A DNA stretch of 64,000 bases from Mesorhizobium_K marinum (GTDB taxonomy: Bacteria > Pseudomonadota > Alphaproteobacteria > Rhizobiales > Rhizobiaceae): assembly GCF_040813715.1 (NCBI RefSeq), contig NZ_JBFOCH010000006.1. One strand, 5' to 3'. The translations under genes and the position numbers were made by a program. Below, piece by piece: positions 17,588 through 26,117 of this stretch; the stretch's first letter is position 1, and each line of letters begins with the position of its first letter. The notes beneath the pieces are model-generated. The model saw nothing but the letters and a program-made list of their open reading frames with translations. It searched no databases and was not told the origin of the DNA.

Positions 17588-17619
17588 GCGGGGACGACGG
17601 ACAAATCCGCCGTCCCCGC
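17588..17619 (-). terminator. Intra-operon hairpin between sugar-binding protein and ATPase genes
   Basis: A 14-bp stem (17588-17601 with 17606-17619) with a four-base loop forms in the minus-strand transcript, with one G-U pair. No U-tract follows, so it is more likely an mRNA-stabilising or attenuating element that keeps the binding protein more abundant than the membrane parts. Confidence 0.6.
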
Positions 17620-17639
17620 CAACCTTTCAGATCGGAGGC

Positions 17640-18665
17640 TTATTCGCCGGGGCCCTTGCAGGCCACGATCTGTTCCTTGGTGTAGGTGGTCCAGTCCGGG
17701 ATGGAGATGGACACCGGCCATTCCGGCGACAGCGACGGATCGGCTGCGGCCTTGAGCTTCTCCTTGCCGGCGTCCGTGACGTTCTCCCAGATCTCGGGCT
17801 GCACCAGCACGGTCTGCTCGGCGGGCTTCTTGCCCTCGAGGATCTGCAGCGCCAGCGTGACGCCCGCGCCGCCGATCGAACCTGGGTTGGTGACGGCAGC
17901 GCCCTTCAGGCCCTCGACCGAGTTGAGCTGGCCGACGAAGCCGGCATTGTCGGCGCCGACGACCGGCACCAGCGTCGCCTGGCTCTCGACCAGCGCGTCG
18001 ACGATCACGTTGTCGATGCCGGAGGTCCAGATGCCGTCGAACGGAACGCCGGTGGCGATGTAGTCGAGGATCTGCTGCTTGCCCTGATCCTGCTGCCAGC
18101 CGGTGAACGTCTCCTGGGCGACCTTCACATCGGGGAACTCGGCAAGTGCGCGCTTGAAGCCCTTGTCGCGATCGCTGTCAGCCGACGCTCCGGCTGCGCC
18201 GCGCATGTAGACGACGCTGCCCTTGCCGCCGATCGTCTCGAACAGCCATTTCGCGCCGAGATAGGCGTACTCTTCCTGGTTGTTGGAGATGATGTAGGCC
18301 GACGGCTCGGTAACCGTCTGGTCGACCGCGACCACGGTGATGCCGGCGGCGGTGGCTTCGGCGAGCGCCGCCTGGATGCCGGCCGGATCCGCCGGGTTGA
18401 CGACGATCGCGTCAACCTTCGCGCTGATCAGGTTGCGCAGGTCTTCGAGCTGGCCGGCCGCGTCGGTGTTGCGGTGGGCGATGTTGAGCGCCTTGACCTT
18501 GCCGGAAGCGAGCGCCTGCGCCTTGATCGCGCAGATCATCTCCTCGCGCCAGCCGTTGCCCTGCACGGTGTTGGACACGCCGATGGTGTAGTCCTGCGCA
18601 TGGGCGGCCGTCGCCAGCAAGGCGACGCCGATCGCGGCAAGACCCGTTTTCGTCCAGTTCCTCAT
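17640..18665 (-). CDS. CUT2-family sugar ABC transporter substrate-binding protein
   Basis: The 341-aa periplasmic protein begins with a Sec signal (MRNWTKTGLAAIGVALLATA, cleavage after HA) and has the Peripla_BP_4/RbsB fold: YTIGVSNTVQGNGWREEM at the start of the mature form, DAIVVNPADPAG, VDQTVTEPSAYIISNNQ, and GADNAGFVGQL in the second lobe. ATG at 18665 has GGGAGAAG upstream. An in-frame extension to 18725 lacks a signal peptide start and is rejected. First gene of the transporter operon. Ligand not identifiable. Confidence 0.93.
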   Translation of the reverse strand: MRNWTKTGLAAIGVALLATAAHAQDYTIGVSNTVQGNGWREEMICAIKAQALASGKVKALNIAHRNTDAAGQLEDLRNLISAKVDAIVVNPADPAGIQAALAEATAAGITVVAVDQTVTEPSAYIISNNQEEYAYLGAKWLFETIGGKGSVVYMRGAAGASADSDRDKGFKRALAEFPDVKVAQETFTGWQQDQGKQQILDYIATGVPFDGIWTSGIDNVIVDALVESQATLVPVVGADNAGFVGQLNSVEGLKGAAVTNPGSIGGAGVTLALQILEGKKPAEQTVLVQPEIWENVTDAGKEKLKAAADPSLSPEWPVSISIPDWTTYTKEQIVACKGPGE

Positions 18666-18745
18666 CGTCTTCTCCCTGTTCGATGATGTCTGCGCCTGGT
18701 CCTCCAAACGAGCCGTCAGGCGCACCGGTCCGTTGAGGCAAAGTT

Positions 18746-19933
18746 CTATAGATGCGTCGCGACGGGTGTCCAGACGCCCCCCGCTTCGTGGCTGTCGACC
18801 GATGCCTCGATGAAGCGCATTCCAATCAGGCCGTCTTCGACCGACGGCACCAGCCGAGCAAGCCCGGCATCGACCGCTTCCCCCCGCCGCCGCGCAGAAA
18901 CCAGCGCAATGGCATCGCGATAGAGGTTGCCGAAGCCCTCGACGTAACCTTCCGGATGCTCGGCGGGCATGCGCGACACGCGTGCCGCCTCGCCGCCGAC
19001 CTCGGCCCCACCCCTGGTCAGAATCACGTGAGGTTTGCCGAATTCGCAGAGGCGCAGGTATTCCGGCTCATGGCCGTGCCATTCGAGCCCCGCCTTCTCG
19101 CCGTAGACCTTGATCGACAGCCGGTTGTAGTTGCCTGGTGAAACCTGGCTGGCGACCAGCACGCCGCGCGCGCCGGAGGCATAGCGCATCAGGACATGCG
19201 CATTGTCGTCGAGCCGGCGGCCCGGAACGAAGGTGGTGAGGTCGGCGGCAACCTCGGAAGGGACCATGCCGGAGACGAACTGCGCGAGGCTGAAAGCGTG
19301 GACGCCGATATCGGCAAGGCAGGCGGAACGGCCGGCGCGCGCCGGGTCGGTACGCCACTCGGCCTGCTTCTGCCCGTCGGCGTCGATCGGCAACGTCAGC
19401 CAGTCCTGGATGTATTCGGCGCGAACGATGCGGATGGCGCCGAGCGCGCCCGAGGCGACCAGTTCGCGCGCATGACGCACCATGGCGTAGCCGGTGTTGT
19501 TCAGCGTCACGGCGAAGACCAGCCCGGACCGCTTCGCCAGCGCGGCAAGTTCTTCCGCTTCGTTGAGCGAGGCGGACAGAGGCTTGTCGCAGATGACGTC
19601 GATGCCCGCTTCGAGGAAGGCCCGGGCGACAGGCGCGTGGAGATGGTTGGGCGTGACGATGACGACGGCTTCGATGCCGTCGGCGCGTCTCGCCTCGGCC
19701 TCGGCCATCAGGCGGTAGTCGGAATAGGCGCGGTCCTCGGCGATGCCGATGTCGATGCCGGACAGTCTCGCATTGTCGGCGTCGGACGACAACGCGCCCG
19801 CGACCAGTTCAGCCTTGTCGTCGAGCCTCAGCGCCATGCGATGCACGGCGCCGATGAAGGCGTTGCGGCCGCCGCCCACCATGCCGATGCGCAGGCGCCG
19901 CGGACCGATGCTGTCGCCGGTTGCGTAAACCAT
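18746..19933 (-). CDS. Gfo/Idh/MocA-family oxidoreductase
   Basis: The 395-aa NAD(P)-dependent dehydrogenase of sugars or cyclitols has an N-terminal Rossmann fold (IGMVGGGRNAFIGAVHRM), VVIVTPNHLHAPVARAFLEAG, the EKP-type motif as CDKPLS near residue 116 (Asp replaces Glu), and a C-terminal alpha/beta domain with DIGVHAFSLAQF supplying the catalytic His. It ends 80 bases before the sugar-binding protein gene on the same strand, so it likely leads the transporter operon and acts on the imported compound. Its start at 19933 is divergent to the mutarotase-like gene, with an operator-like repeat between. Confidence 0.9.
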   Translation of the reverse strand: MVYATGDSIGPRRLRIGMVGGGRNAFIGAVHRMALRLDDKAELVAGALSSDADNARLSGIDIGIAEDRAYSDYRLMAEAEARRADGIEAVVIVTPNHLHAPVARAFLEAGIDVICDKPLSASLNEAEELAALAKRSGLVFAVTLNNTGYAMVRHARELVASGALGAIRIVRAEYIQDWLTLPIDADGQKQAEWRTDPARAGRSACLADIGVHAFSLAQFVSGMVPSEVAADLTTFVPGRRLDDNAHVLMRYASGARGVLVASQVSPGNYNRLSIKVYGEKAGLEWHGHEPEYLRLCEFGKPHVILTRGGAEVGGEAARVSRMPAEHPEGYVEGFGNLYRDAIALVSARRRGEAVDAGLARLVPSVEDGLIGMRFIEASVDSHEAGGVWTPVATHL

Positions 19934-20162
19934 GTCAGGCCTTCAATTTCGGGAGGTGCGCGACAGCCGCGCATGGCAAGAAAACTGCGCGCATGAAGCC
20001 CTCCACCAACTGCACGGATCGACTACCGCACATAAATTTCCAACAGTCAAGAAACGAAAATTTCGTTCCAAAATTGGATGCGAAGCCTTCCGAATCCATG
20101 GCCGGACGCGCTAGGATCGGCCGTTTCCCGGAACGGACACGCAACTGGAGGAGCCACTGCCC
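19934..20162. other. Divergent promoter region with operator-like inverted repeat
   Basis: This 229-base spacer separates the minus-strand dehydrogenase/transporter operon from the plus-strand mutarotase-like gene. It is AT-richer than its surroundings around 20030-20090 and carries the inverted repeat listed separately. No gene is seen. Confidence 0.6.
20051..20069. promoter_or_regulatory. Inverted repeat, probable sugar-regulator operator
   Basis: Two 9-base arms around a single central base read GAAACGAAA-A-TTTCGTTCC, with one mismatch. The position between two divergent catabolic transcription units fits an operator. The local RpiR (13174) or LacI (26082) protein is the likely binder, but which one is not shown. 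Confidence 0.5.
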
Positions 20163-21251
20163 ATGCAGCATGTCGAGATCGAAGCGAAGGGTGTCAGGGC
20201 ACGGCTCGAACTGCTGTTCGGCATGATCTCCGAGTTCGCAGTCGAGCGTGACGGACGCACGATCTCGATGCTTCACAAGGCGCCGTGGCTCAACGAGGCG
20301 ATGCCAGCGGACGCCGCGCCGCATCTCGGCGGCCTCGCCGGAGACTTCTTTTGCGCGCCCTTCGGAGACGCGGCCGCCGACGGCGCGCCCGGCCATGGCT
20401 GGCCGGCCAACACGACGTGGACGCACCTCGGGACCGAAAGCAAGGACGGCCAGACCGTTGCGCGCTTCCGGCTCGACCACAAGGCGATGGGCGCCGACCT
20501 CGTCAAGGAACTGCGGCTCGTCGACGGCCATCCGTTCCTCTACCAGCGCCACATCTTCACCGGAGGCAGCGCCGACTGCATGGCGGTCGCCAATCACGCG
20601 ATGGTCTCGCTGCTCAACGGCGGCCGGCTGAGCTTCTCGCCGAAGCGCTGGTGGGAGACGCCCCGGATTCCGCTCGAGCCAGACCCGGCACGTGGCCGCT
20701 CGCTGCTGGCCTGCCCGGCGAAGTCGGCAGATCCGACGCATTTTCCGCTCGCCGCCGGCGGTGAGGCCGACATCACGCGCTACCCATTTGCCCAGCGCCA
20801 CGAGGACTTCATCGCCGGCGTCGAGGCCGAGGGCAGCACGCTCGGCTGGACCACGGTCGCCCGCGAGCAGGAGGGCGACCTTTTCATCAGCCTGCGCAAT
20901 CCGGCGCGCCTGCCGATGACGCAGCTCTGGTTTTCCAACGGCGGCCGCGACTATGCACCTTGGAACGGACGCCATCTGGGATGCCTTGGCGTCGAAGAGG
21001 GCCTCAACCGGGCGATGCTCGGCCATTCGCTCGGCAGCGCTCCGAACCCGCTCGACGCGGCGGGCATACCGACCGGTCTGGCGCTCGACCCCGACGGCGT
21101 CGCCGAGGTGCGGCACGTCATCGGCTCGGTGCCCTGGACCGGCGGAGGCCGAATCGAAAGCATCAGGCCGACCGAAAGCGGCATCGCGGTGACGGCAACG
21201 TCGGGGGACGCCGTGTCGATCGCCTGCGACCTGGCTTTCCTGCAAGGCTGA
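20163..21251 (+). CDS. Galactose mutarotase-like / aldose epimerase-fold protein
   Basis: The 362-aa protein has no signal peptide and looks like a beta-sandwich protein of the aldose 1-epimerase superfamily (FRLDHKAMGADLVKELRLVDGHPFLYQRH, then NHAMVSLLNGGRLSFSPKRWWETP and LWFSNGGRDYAPWNGRHLGCLGVEEG). GGAGG lies 10 bases before the ATG. No family member with a proven activity is recognised. It could interconvert anomers of the imported sugar or bind it. It diverges from the Gfo/Idh gene and converges on the MocDE/PanB operon, so it belongs to one of these catabolic sets. Confidence 0.7.
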   Translation: MQHVEIEAKGVRARLELLFGMISEFAVERDGRTISMLHKAPWLNEAMPADAAPHLGGLAGDFFCAPFGDAAADGAPGHGWPANTTWTHLGTESKDGQTVARFRLDHKAMGADLVKELRLVDGHPFLYQRHIFTGGSADCMAVANHAMVSLLNGGRLSFSPKRWWETPRIPLEPDPARGRSLLACPAKSADPTHFPLAAGGEADITRYPFAQRHEDFIAGVEAEGSTLGWTTVAREQEGDLFISLRNPARLPMTQLWFSNGGRDYAPWNGRHLGCLGVEEGLNRAMLGHSLGSAPNPLDAAGIPTGLALDPDGVAEVRHVIGSVPWTGGGRIESIRPTESGIAVTATSGDAVSIACDLAFLQG

Positions 21252-21255
21252 CCCC

Positions 21256-22377
21256 TCAGATCCCGGGCGCCTTGCGCACCGTTCCCGGCTGCACGGCCAT
21301 GCCGGTATGCGCGGACGCCATGGCCGCGAAGCAGAGCGCCAGGCTGTCGAGATTGCCGCGCGCGCCGTTCAGCGGCTCGCGCTTTTCCTCGACCGCCACG
21401 AGAAGCTCGCCCATCGTGCCGGCAAAGCCGTCGTTGAACCAGGCGCCTTCGAGCTTTGGGCGGGCGACGCCCCATGCCGTCGTCAGCGTCACTGACTGCT
21501 CGCCGAGATTCGGCCCGGTGCTGGCAAGGCTGCCGAGAGTGCCGCCGACGAAGGTGCTGTCGAGCGGGCCATGCCTGATCGCCGCGTCGAACGCCAGCGA
21601 GGCCTGGCCGCCGTCGAAGGCAACCAGCGCCTGCGCCAGCAGCGGCGGCTTCGCCTGCTGGCCGGCCGCCCTGGCGCGGGTGGCATAGACGCTCGTGCCT
21701 TTCGCGCCGATAAGGCTCGACAGGAAGTCGAACCAGTGCACGGCGAAGTCGAAGAAGATCAGGTCGTCGATCTTCTCGAAGGGGGTGCCGACGATCCAGC
21801 TGTGGTCCCAGTGGACGGCCGTGTGCGAGGAGATGACGTCGCCGACCAACCCGGCGCGCACCGCCTCGCGGATATAGGCGAAATGCGGCGCCCAGCGACC
21901 GTTCTGGTTGACCGCGAGCTTGACGCTGTTGCGCTCGGCCAGCTCGACCAGGCGCTCGCCCGCGTCGAGGTCGGTGACGAACGGCTTTTGCGACAGCACG
22001 TGCTTGCCGGCCTTGAGCGCGGCCTCGACCAGCGGCGTCCGCTCGGCCGGATGCGGCGTGATGTCGAGCACCTCGATGTCGTCGCGACGCAACAGGCTGT
22101 CGAAATCGTCGGTGGCGATCGCCTGGGGGTAGAACTCGTCGCGGCGTGTCGTGGCGCGCGCCAGCGAGCGCGACATCACCGCGGCGACGTCGAGGCCGGC
22201 GCGCCGGTAGGCGTCGAGATGGGCGAAGGATATGCCGCCTGCCCCGACCAGCGCGATCTTCGGCCGGTAGCTTTTCGGCATCGGCGGCCTGTAGGGCAGT
22301 TCGGGAGCGGCGATTTCGGGCAGCGTCTTGCCGACCAGCGCGTAGTCGCTCTCGGAAGGAAGATCGTCCTTGCTCAT
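21256..22377 (-). CDS. Gfo/Idh/MocA-family oxidoreductase (distal gene of MocDE operon)
   Basis: The 373-aa protein has about 40 residues before the Rossmann motif ALVGAGGISFAHLDAYRRAG. Then come VLDITPHPAERTPLVEAAL, the motif SQKPFVTDL (the EKP lysine kept, Glu replaced by Gln), NQNGRW and DFAVHWFDFLSSL carrying the presumed catalytic His. Start ATG at 22377 overlaps the preceding dehydrogenase gene (ATGA). Two adjacent coupled Gfo/Idh enzymes would allow two successive oxidations, or an oxidation and a reduction, of one cyclic substrate. This is the last gene of the operon and converges with the mutarotase-like gene, with four bases between stops. Confidence 0.9.
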   Translation of the reverse strand: MSKDDLPSESDYALVGKTLPEIAAPELPYRPPMPKSYRPKIALVGAGGISFAHLDAYRRAGLDVAAVMSRSLARATTRRDEFYPQAIATDDFDSLLRRDDIEVLDITPHPAERTPLVEAALKAGKHVLSQKPFVTDLDAGERLVELAERNSVKLAVNQNGRWAPHFAYIREAVRAGLVGDVISSHTAVHWDHSWIVGTPFEKIDDLIFFDFAVHWFDFLSSLIGAKGTSVYATRARAAGQQAKPPLLAQALVAFDGGQASLAFDAAIRHGPLDSTFVGGTLGSLASTGPNLGEQSVTLTTAWGVARPKLEGAWFNDGFAGTMGELLVAVEEKREPLNGARGNLDSLALCFAAMASAHTGMAVQPGTVRKAPGI

Positions 22378-23509
22378 GGCAGCAGTTCCACGGTGCGCTT
22401 CTCGCGCGCCGAAAGCACGGCGCTGTCGGTGATCTGCTGGCCGATGCGCGACAGCTTCGGGTCGAGCGGCCCCGAGATCTTCTCGCCCGTGGCGATCAGG
22501 TGCAGCATGTATTCGACCGGCCCCCGGCGCGGCGCAACGGACGCGTCGCAAGGCACGACATGCTGCTCGCGTTTCGCCCGCGTCTGTACGGTGACGTGGT
22601 CGTCATAGTCGTAGCTGGCGATGGTGCCGTCAGTGCCGACGATGACGAAGCCGCATTTCGGCTGCGGCTGCGTCGTCCACGGGTCGGTGAAGGTGCCCCA
22701 GCGCGTCTCGAACTTGGACAGGCCGCGCTTGTAGCGGCAGATGGTGACGGAGTGCTCGTCGACCTCCAGCCCCTGCGGCTCGTCCATGACGCAGGTGACC
22801 TCGATGGGCTTCTCGCCGTCCATGAACCATGAGCCCAGCGTGACGCCGTAGCCGACATAGTCGAGCAGGCTGCCGCCGCCGGCCGACNGGAGCCCAGCGT
22901 GACGCCATAGCCGACATAGTCTAGCAGGCTGCCGCCGCCGGCCGACTTCTTGTAGAACCAGGAATTCGGCTTGCCGGCCTGCACCTCCTCGTCGCTCACC
23001 TCGACCTTGTCGGCGAGATGGTAGAGCGGGCCGCGGTTGCCGTCGTAGAAATGCACCTCGACGACGTCGCCCACGACGCCCTCGTCGATCAGCCGCTTGG
23101 CGGTGTTGTGCGAGCGGTACCAGGCGAGCGGCCAGTTGATGGCGAGCAGCTTGCCGGTCTTCTGCACGGCGGCGATCATGCGGTCGGCGTCGGCGATCGA
23201 GGCCGCGAACGGCTTTTCCATCAGGATGTTGACGCCTGAAGGCGCGACGCGCTCGACCCACACCGCATGTTCGGCGGTCGCCGGACAGAGGATGACGAGA
23301 TCGGGCTTCGTCTCGGCGAGGCACTTTTCCGGATCGGTGTAGACGCGCTCGGCCGGAATGCCGAAATTGTCGATCGCGCCCTGCATCCGCTTCGGGTCGG
23401 CATCGCAGATGCCGACGATCTCGGCATCGGAACGGTCGAAAGCTTCCCTGAGCAGGTCGCCCATGTGGAAGTGATCGAAATTGATGCCGGCCACTCTCCA
23501 TTTCGTCAT
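22374..23509 (-). CDS. Gfo/Idh/MocA-family oxidoreductase (one scaffold junction)
   Basis: Collapse of the 59-base duplication at N 22888 restores one frame of about 358 aa. It starts MTKWRVAGINFDHFHMGDLL, an atypical Rossmann opening in which GxGxxG is not visible (INFDHFHMG). Then follow VILCPATAEHAVWVERVA, MEKPFAASIADAD with the EKP motif intact near residue 98, and GGGSLLDYVGYGVTL in place of the GGxxxDxGxH segment. The odd cofactor loop and the lack of the usual His suggest a divergent subgroup. ATG at 23509 lies 39 bases after the PanB-like gene, and the stop overlaps the next dehydrogenase. Confidence 0.87.
22831..22946. repeat. N-junction direct duplication 8 (N at 22888)
   Basis: Copies 22831-22887 and 22890-22946 (57 bases, two substitutions). 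This is the shortest overlap in the window. Confidence 0.9.
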
Positions 23510-23548
23510 GCAGTATCCTCCCGGAAAATTCGCGTCAGTGTATCAGCG

Positions 23549-24349
23549 TCACGCCTTCGACAGGTCGTCCAGGAACCGCGCGAGTTCGCCGGGTTCGATG
23601 CCGACGACATGCCGCGGCTCGGGATAGGCCCCGGAGCGCACGTCCGCGACGTATTCGCCGAAGGCTGCCACCCGCTCGGCCTGCAGCCGGTCATACTCGG
23701 CGGCGAAGTTGCGGTAGACCTTGGAGTGGCGCGGATAGTGGCCGCGGTTGTAGCCGAGGATGTCCTCGGAAAAGAGGTATTGCGCGTCGCAGCCACCGCC
23801 GGCGCCCATCGAGATCAGGAACAGCGAGGTTCGCCTGGAGATGGCGCTCGCCACCTCGACCGGCACGACCTCGATCTCGGCCGCGAAAGCGCCGGCATCC
23901 TCCAGCGCCTTGACCTGCTTCCAGACGAACATCGCGGTGTCGGCGGTCTTGCCGACGGCCCGGAACCCTCCGGTCCAGGTCGAGTGATGCGGGATCAGGC
24001 CGGAATGGCCGCAGACGGGCACATGCTCGTCGGCCAGCGCGCGGATCGTATCGAGGCTCGCCGCGCAATAGACCGCATCGGCTCCGGCGCGCATGAAGCG
24101 GAAGGCGTCGCGCATGACGTCCTCGCGCGACGCGAAGAAGGAGTTGACGCTGCCCGGAATGGCGAAGACGTCGGGAGCGGCGTCGCGGAAGGCAGGATTG
24201 AAGATCAGCTCCGGGGTAACGGACAGGATCTCCACGCCGGCGCGCGCCGCTGCCTCGACCTCCTCCATCGTGAAGACGCGGATCTTGGCGAGTTGCTTCT
24301 TCCCCTTCATCGCCCGAAGATCGGCGACCGTCGGCCGGTTTGATCGCAT
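23549..24349 (-). CDS. PanB-like (ketopantoate hydroxymethyltransferase superfamily) protein, probably not PanB
   Basis: The 266-aa TIM-barrel protein matches PanB in its second half: PVCGHSGLIPHHS with the conserved His115, VPVEVASAI with Glu165 (equivalent to the PanB catalytic Glu), and SMGAGGGCDAQ. The first half has lost PanB signatures. The LVGDS metal Asp site is ILSVTPELIF, the second metal site LADLPF is FAIPGSVN, and the MVKIEGG substrate lysine/glutamate segment is AVYCAAS. A ketopantoate synthase role is therefore unlikely. It sits inside the MocE/MocD/Gfo-Idh operon, so a C-C lyase or related reaction on a sugar or cyclitol product is plausible. Automated annotation would probably call it panB. 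Confidence 0.75.
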   Translation of the reverse strand: MRSNRPTVADLRAMKGKKQLAKIRVFTMEEVEAAARAGVEILSVTPELIFNPAFRDAAPDVFAIPGSVNSFFASREDVMRDAFRFMRAGADAVYCAASLDTIRALADEHVPVCGHSGLIPHHSTWTGGFRAVGKTADTAMFVWKQVKALEDAGAFAAEIEVVPVEVASAISRRTSLFLISMGAGGGCDAQYLFSEDILGYNRGHYPRHSKVYRNFAAEYDRLQAERVAAFGEYVADVRSGAYPEPRHVVGIEPGELARFLDDLSKA

Positions 24350-24400
24350 GGTTCTCCTCCCCGAGAACTGTGGTGTTGCGCGGTTGGCGCGGATGCTGCG

Positions 24401-24715
24401 TCAGTCGAGCTGGATCAGGACCTTTCCGGCCTCGACCCGCGTCGGGTAGGTCTTCAGCGCGACGCAGACCGGCGCTCCCCTGGCTTCACCCGTCTTGTAG
24501 TTGAAGCGGCCGTTGTGCTTGGGGCACTCGATGATGTCGTCCATCACCAGCCCGTCGGCGAGATGCACCTTTTCATGCGTGCAGAGGCCATCGGTGGTGA
24601 AGAACTCGTCGTCGGGCGATCGGTAGATGGCGAAGGTCCTGCCCTCATGGTCGAAACGGACCACATCCTCTTCGTCGATCTCGTCCGCGCCGCACGCTTC
24701 GATCCATTGCGCCAT
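24401..24715 (-). CDS. mocE: MocE-family Rieske [2Fe-2S] ferredoxin
   Basis: The 104-aa soluble Rieske ferredoxin has both cluster boxes: CTHEKVHLADG (Cys44, His46) and CPKHNGRF, with the Cys-His pair 16 residues further on. It resembles the ferredoxins of aromatic oxygenases and MocE of rhizopine catabolism. It lies 39 bases downstream of the MocD-like oxygenase gene and should deliver electrons to it. No reductase gene lies in this operon. The nearest candidate is the MocF-like flavoprotein gene at 36092. Confidence 0.88.
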   Translation of the reverse strand: MAQWIEACGADEIDEEDVVRFDHEGRTFAIYRSPDDEFFTTDGLCTHEKVHLADGLVMDDIIECPKHNGRFNYKTGEARGAPVCVALKTYPTRVEAGKVLIQLD

Positions 24716-24754
24716 GTTGCTTGCCTGCCTGTTCCGGTGGTTTTTCGGGTGGCC

Positions 24755-25831
24755 TTATTCGGCCGCCTGGACCGTGAGGTCGTGGAATTCGTCGCGGTAG
24801 GGCTTCGCCGTCGCCGGCAACTCGCGCTTGAGGAAATAGTCCTCGTAGCGGAGCTGGCGGAGGAAGGCCGGGACCATCTCGCGATAGCCGTCCAGCATCG
24901 AGGGATTGGGCGCCGGCAGGTCGTGCTTGATCAGTTCGTGCAGCTTCGGCAGCGCATGATAGGGCACCATCGGGAACATGTGGTGCTCCACATGGTAGTT
25001 CATGTTCCAGTAGATGAAGCGGCTGACCGGGTTCATCAGCACGGTGCGCGAGTTGAGCCGGTGGTCGGTGACGTTGTCGGCCAGCCCGCCATGCTGCAGC
25101 AGGCCGGTCAGGATGCCGTGCCAGGCGCCGTACATGCGGGGAAGCCCGACGAGCATCAGCGGCAGCCAGGTACGCATCGCAACCGCAGCCACGACCGTGG
25201 CCAGGTAGATCGCCACGTGGACGCGCGCCGCACGCACCACTTTGTAGCGCTCCTGCTCGGGAATGAAGCTCTTTTCCGCCTCGCTGAGATTGCCGGCGGC
25301 GTTGCGCAGAAGGTCGCCCATCGAATACCAGACGTCGACGATTCCGACGAAATTCAGCACCACCCGCAACAGGTCGGGCGGCCGCATGACGGCGATTTCC
25401 GGATCACGCCCGACGATGATCGTGTCGGTATGGTGGCGCGCATGGCTCCAGCGCCACGTCACCGGGTTGCGCATGATCATGAAGCTGCCGATCTGGTAGA
25501 CGACGTCGTTCATCCAGCGCGTCTTGAACGCCGTGCCGTGACCGGCTTCGTGCCAGCGCGAGTCGCCCGACGAGCCGTAGAGCGTCCCGTAGACGAAGAA
25601 GAACGGCACGCACCACCAGGTGCCCCAGAACCAGATGCCGCCGGCGGCCGAAACGGCGAGCAGCCCGATCCAGATCAGCGTGTCGCGGATCGCGGGCCCG
25701 TCGGAGCGGCGCATCAGTTCCTTCATCTGCTTGCGGGGGATGTCGGTGTGGTACCATTCGGCGGCCGCGAGCCCGGTTTCCACCGCGCGCCGGCCGCTTT
25801 CACCCATCAGGTCGTAGTCGCGTTTTTCCAT
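24755..25831 (-). CDS. mocD: MocD-like membrane di-iron oxygenase (fatty acid desaturase superfamily)
   Basis: The 358-aa protein has the three His boxes of the membrane desaturase/hydroxylase superfamily: HEAGH at residues 94-98, HARHH at 130-134 and NYHVEHH at 278-284, with hydrophobic segments at about 50-88 and 205-232. Together with the adjacent MocE-type ferredoxin this matches the mocDE pair, known from rhizopine (3-O-methyl-scyllo-inosamine) degradation, where it is thought to remove the O-methyl group. The ATG at 25831 starts a typical MEKRDYDLMG; in-frame extension to 25966 is possible but unsupported. First gene of a five-gene operon that diverges from a LacI regulator. Confidence 0.85.
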   Translation of the reverse strand: MEKRDYDLMGESGRRAVETGLAAAEWYHTDIPRKQMKELMRRSDGPAIRDTLIWIGLLAVSAAGGIWFWGTWWCVPFFFVYGTLYGSSGDSRWHEAGHGTAFKTRWMNDVVYQIGSFMIMRNPVTWRWSHARHHTDTIIVGRDPEIAVMRPPDLLRVVLNFVGIVDVWYSMGDLLRNAAGNLSEAEKSFIPEQERYKVVRAARVHVAIYLATVVAAVAMRTWLPLMLVGLPRMYGAWHGILTGLLQHGGLADNVTDHRLNSRTVLMNPVSRFIYWNMNYHVEHHMFPMVPYHALPKLHELIKHDLPAPNPSMLDGYREMVPAFLRQLRYEDYFLKRELPATAKPYRDEFHDLTVQAAE

Positions 25832-26081
25832 CGGGATCGCTCTCGCGGGAAGCGTTTCGTCCGCAGTACAGGCTTCTTGGGCCATTTCACGCAACGCTAA
25901 TGAGATCGCTGATGGCGAACAATCAGGTTTCCCATCAGATTCAATCATTGCGATGGGCTTGAGCAACCCCTAAGACTGGGCCGGCGGCAACGAGGGAATT
26001 CGATGAAAGTGACGGTGGCGGCGATTGCGCAAAGCTGCNGGCAACCCCTAAGACTTGGCCGGCGGCAACGAGGGAAATTCG
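25832..26081. other. Divergent promoter region between MocDE operon and LacI gene
   Basis: The 250-base spacer is inflated by the duplication at N 26039 to about 75 bases more than its real length. It probably holds both promoters and a LacI-type operator. The stretch TTGC-N11-GCAA at about 25948-25966 is a weak candidate. Confidence 0.45.
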
Positions 26082-26117
26082 ATGAAAGTGACAGTGGCGG
26101 CGATTGCGCAAAGCTGC
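25963..26117. repeat. N-junction direct duplication 9 (N at 26039)
   Basis: Copies 25963-26038 and 26041-26117 repeat the LacI ribosome site and first codons. One single-base indel (gaattc against gaaattc) and a few substitutions separate them. The left copy is a truncated false start of the LacI gene. Confidence 0.92.

Noticed and set aside
23549..24349. Assignment as a true ketopantoate hydroxymethyltransferase (panB)
   Set aside because: Metal and substrate motifs of PanB are missing in the N-terminal half and the context is sugar or cyclitol catabolism.
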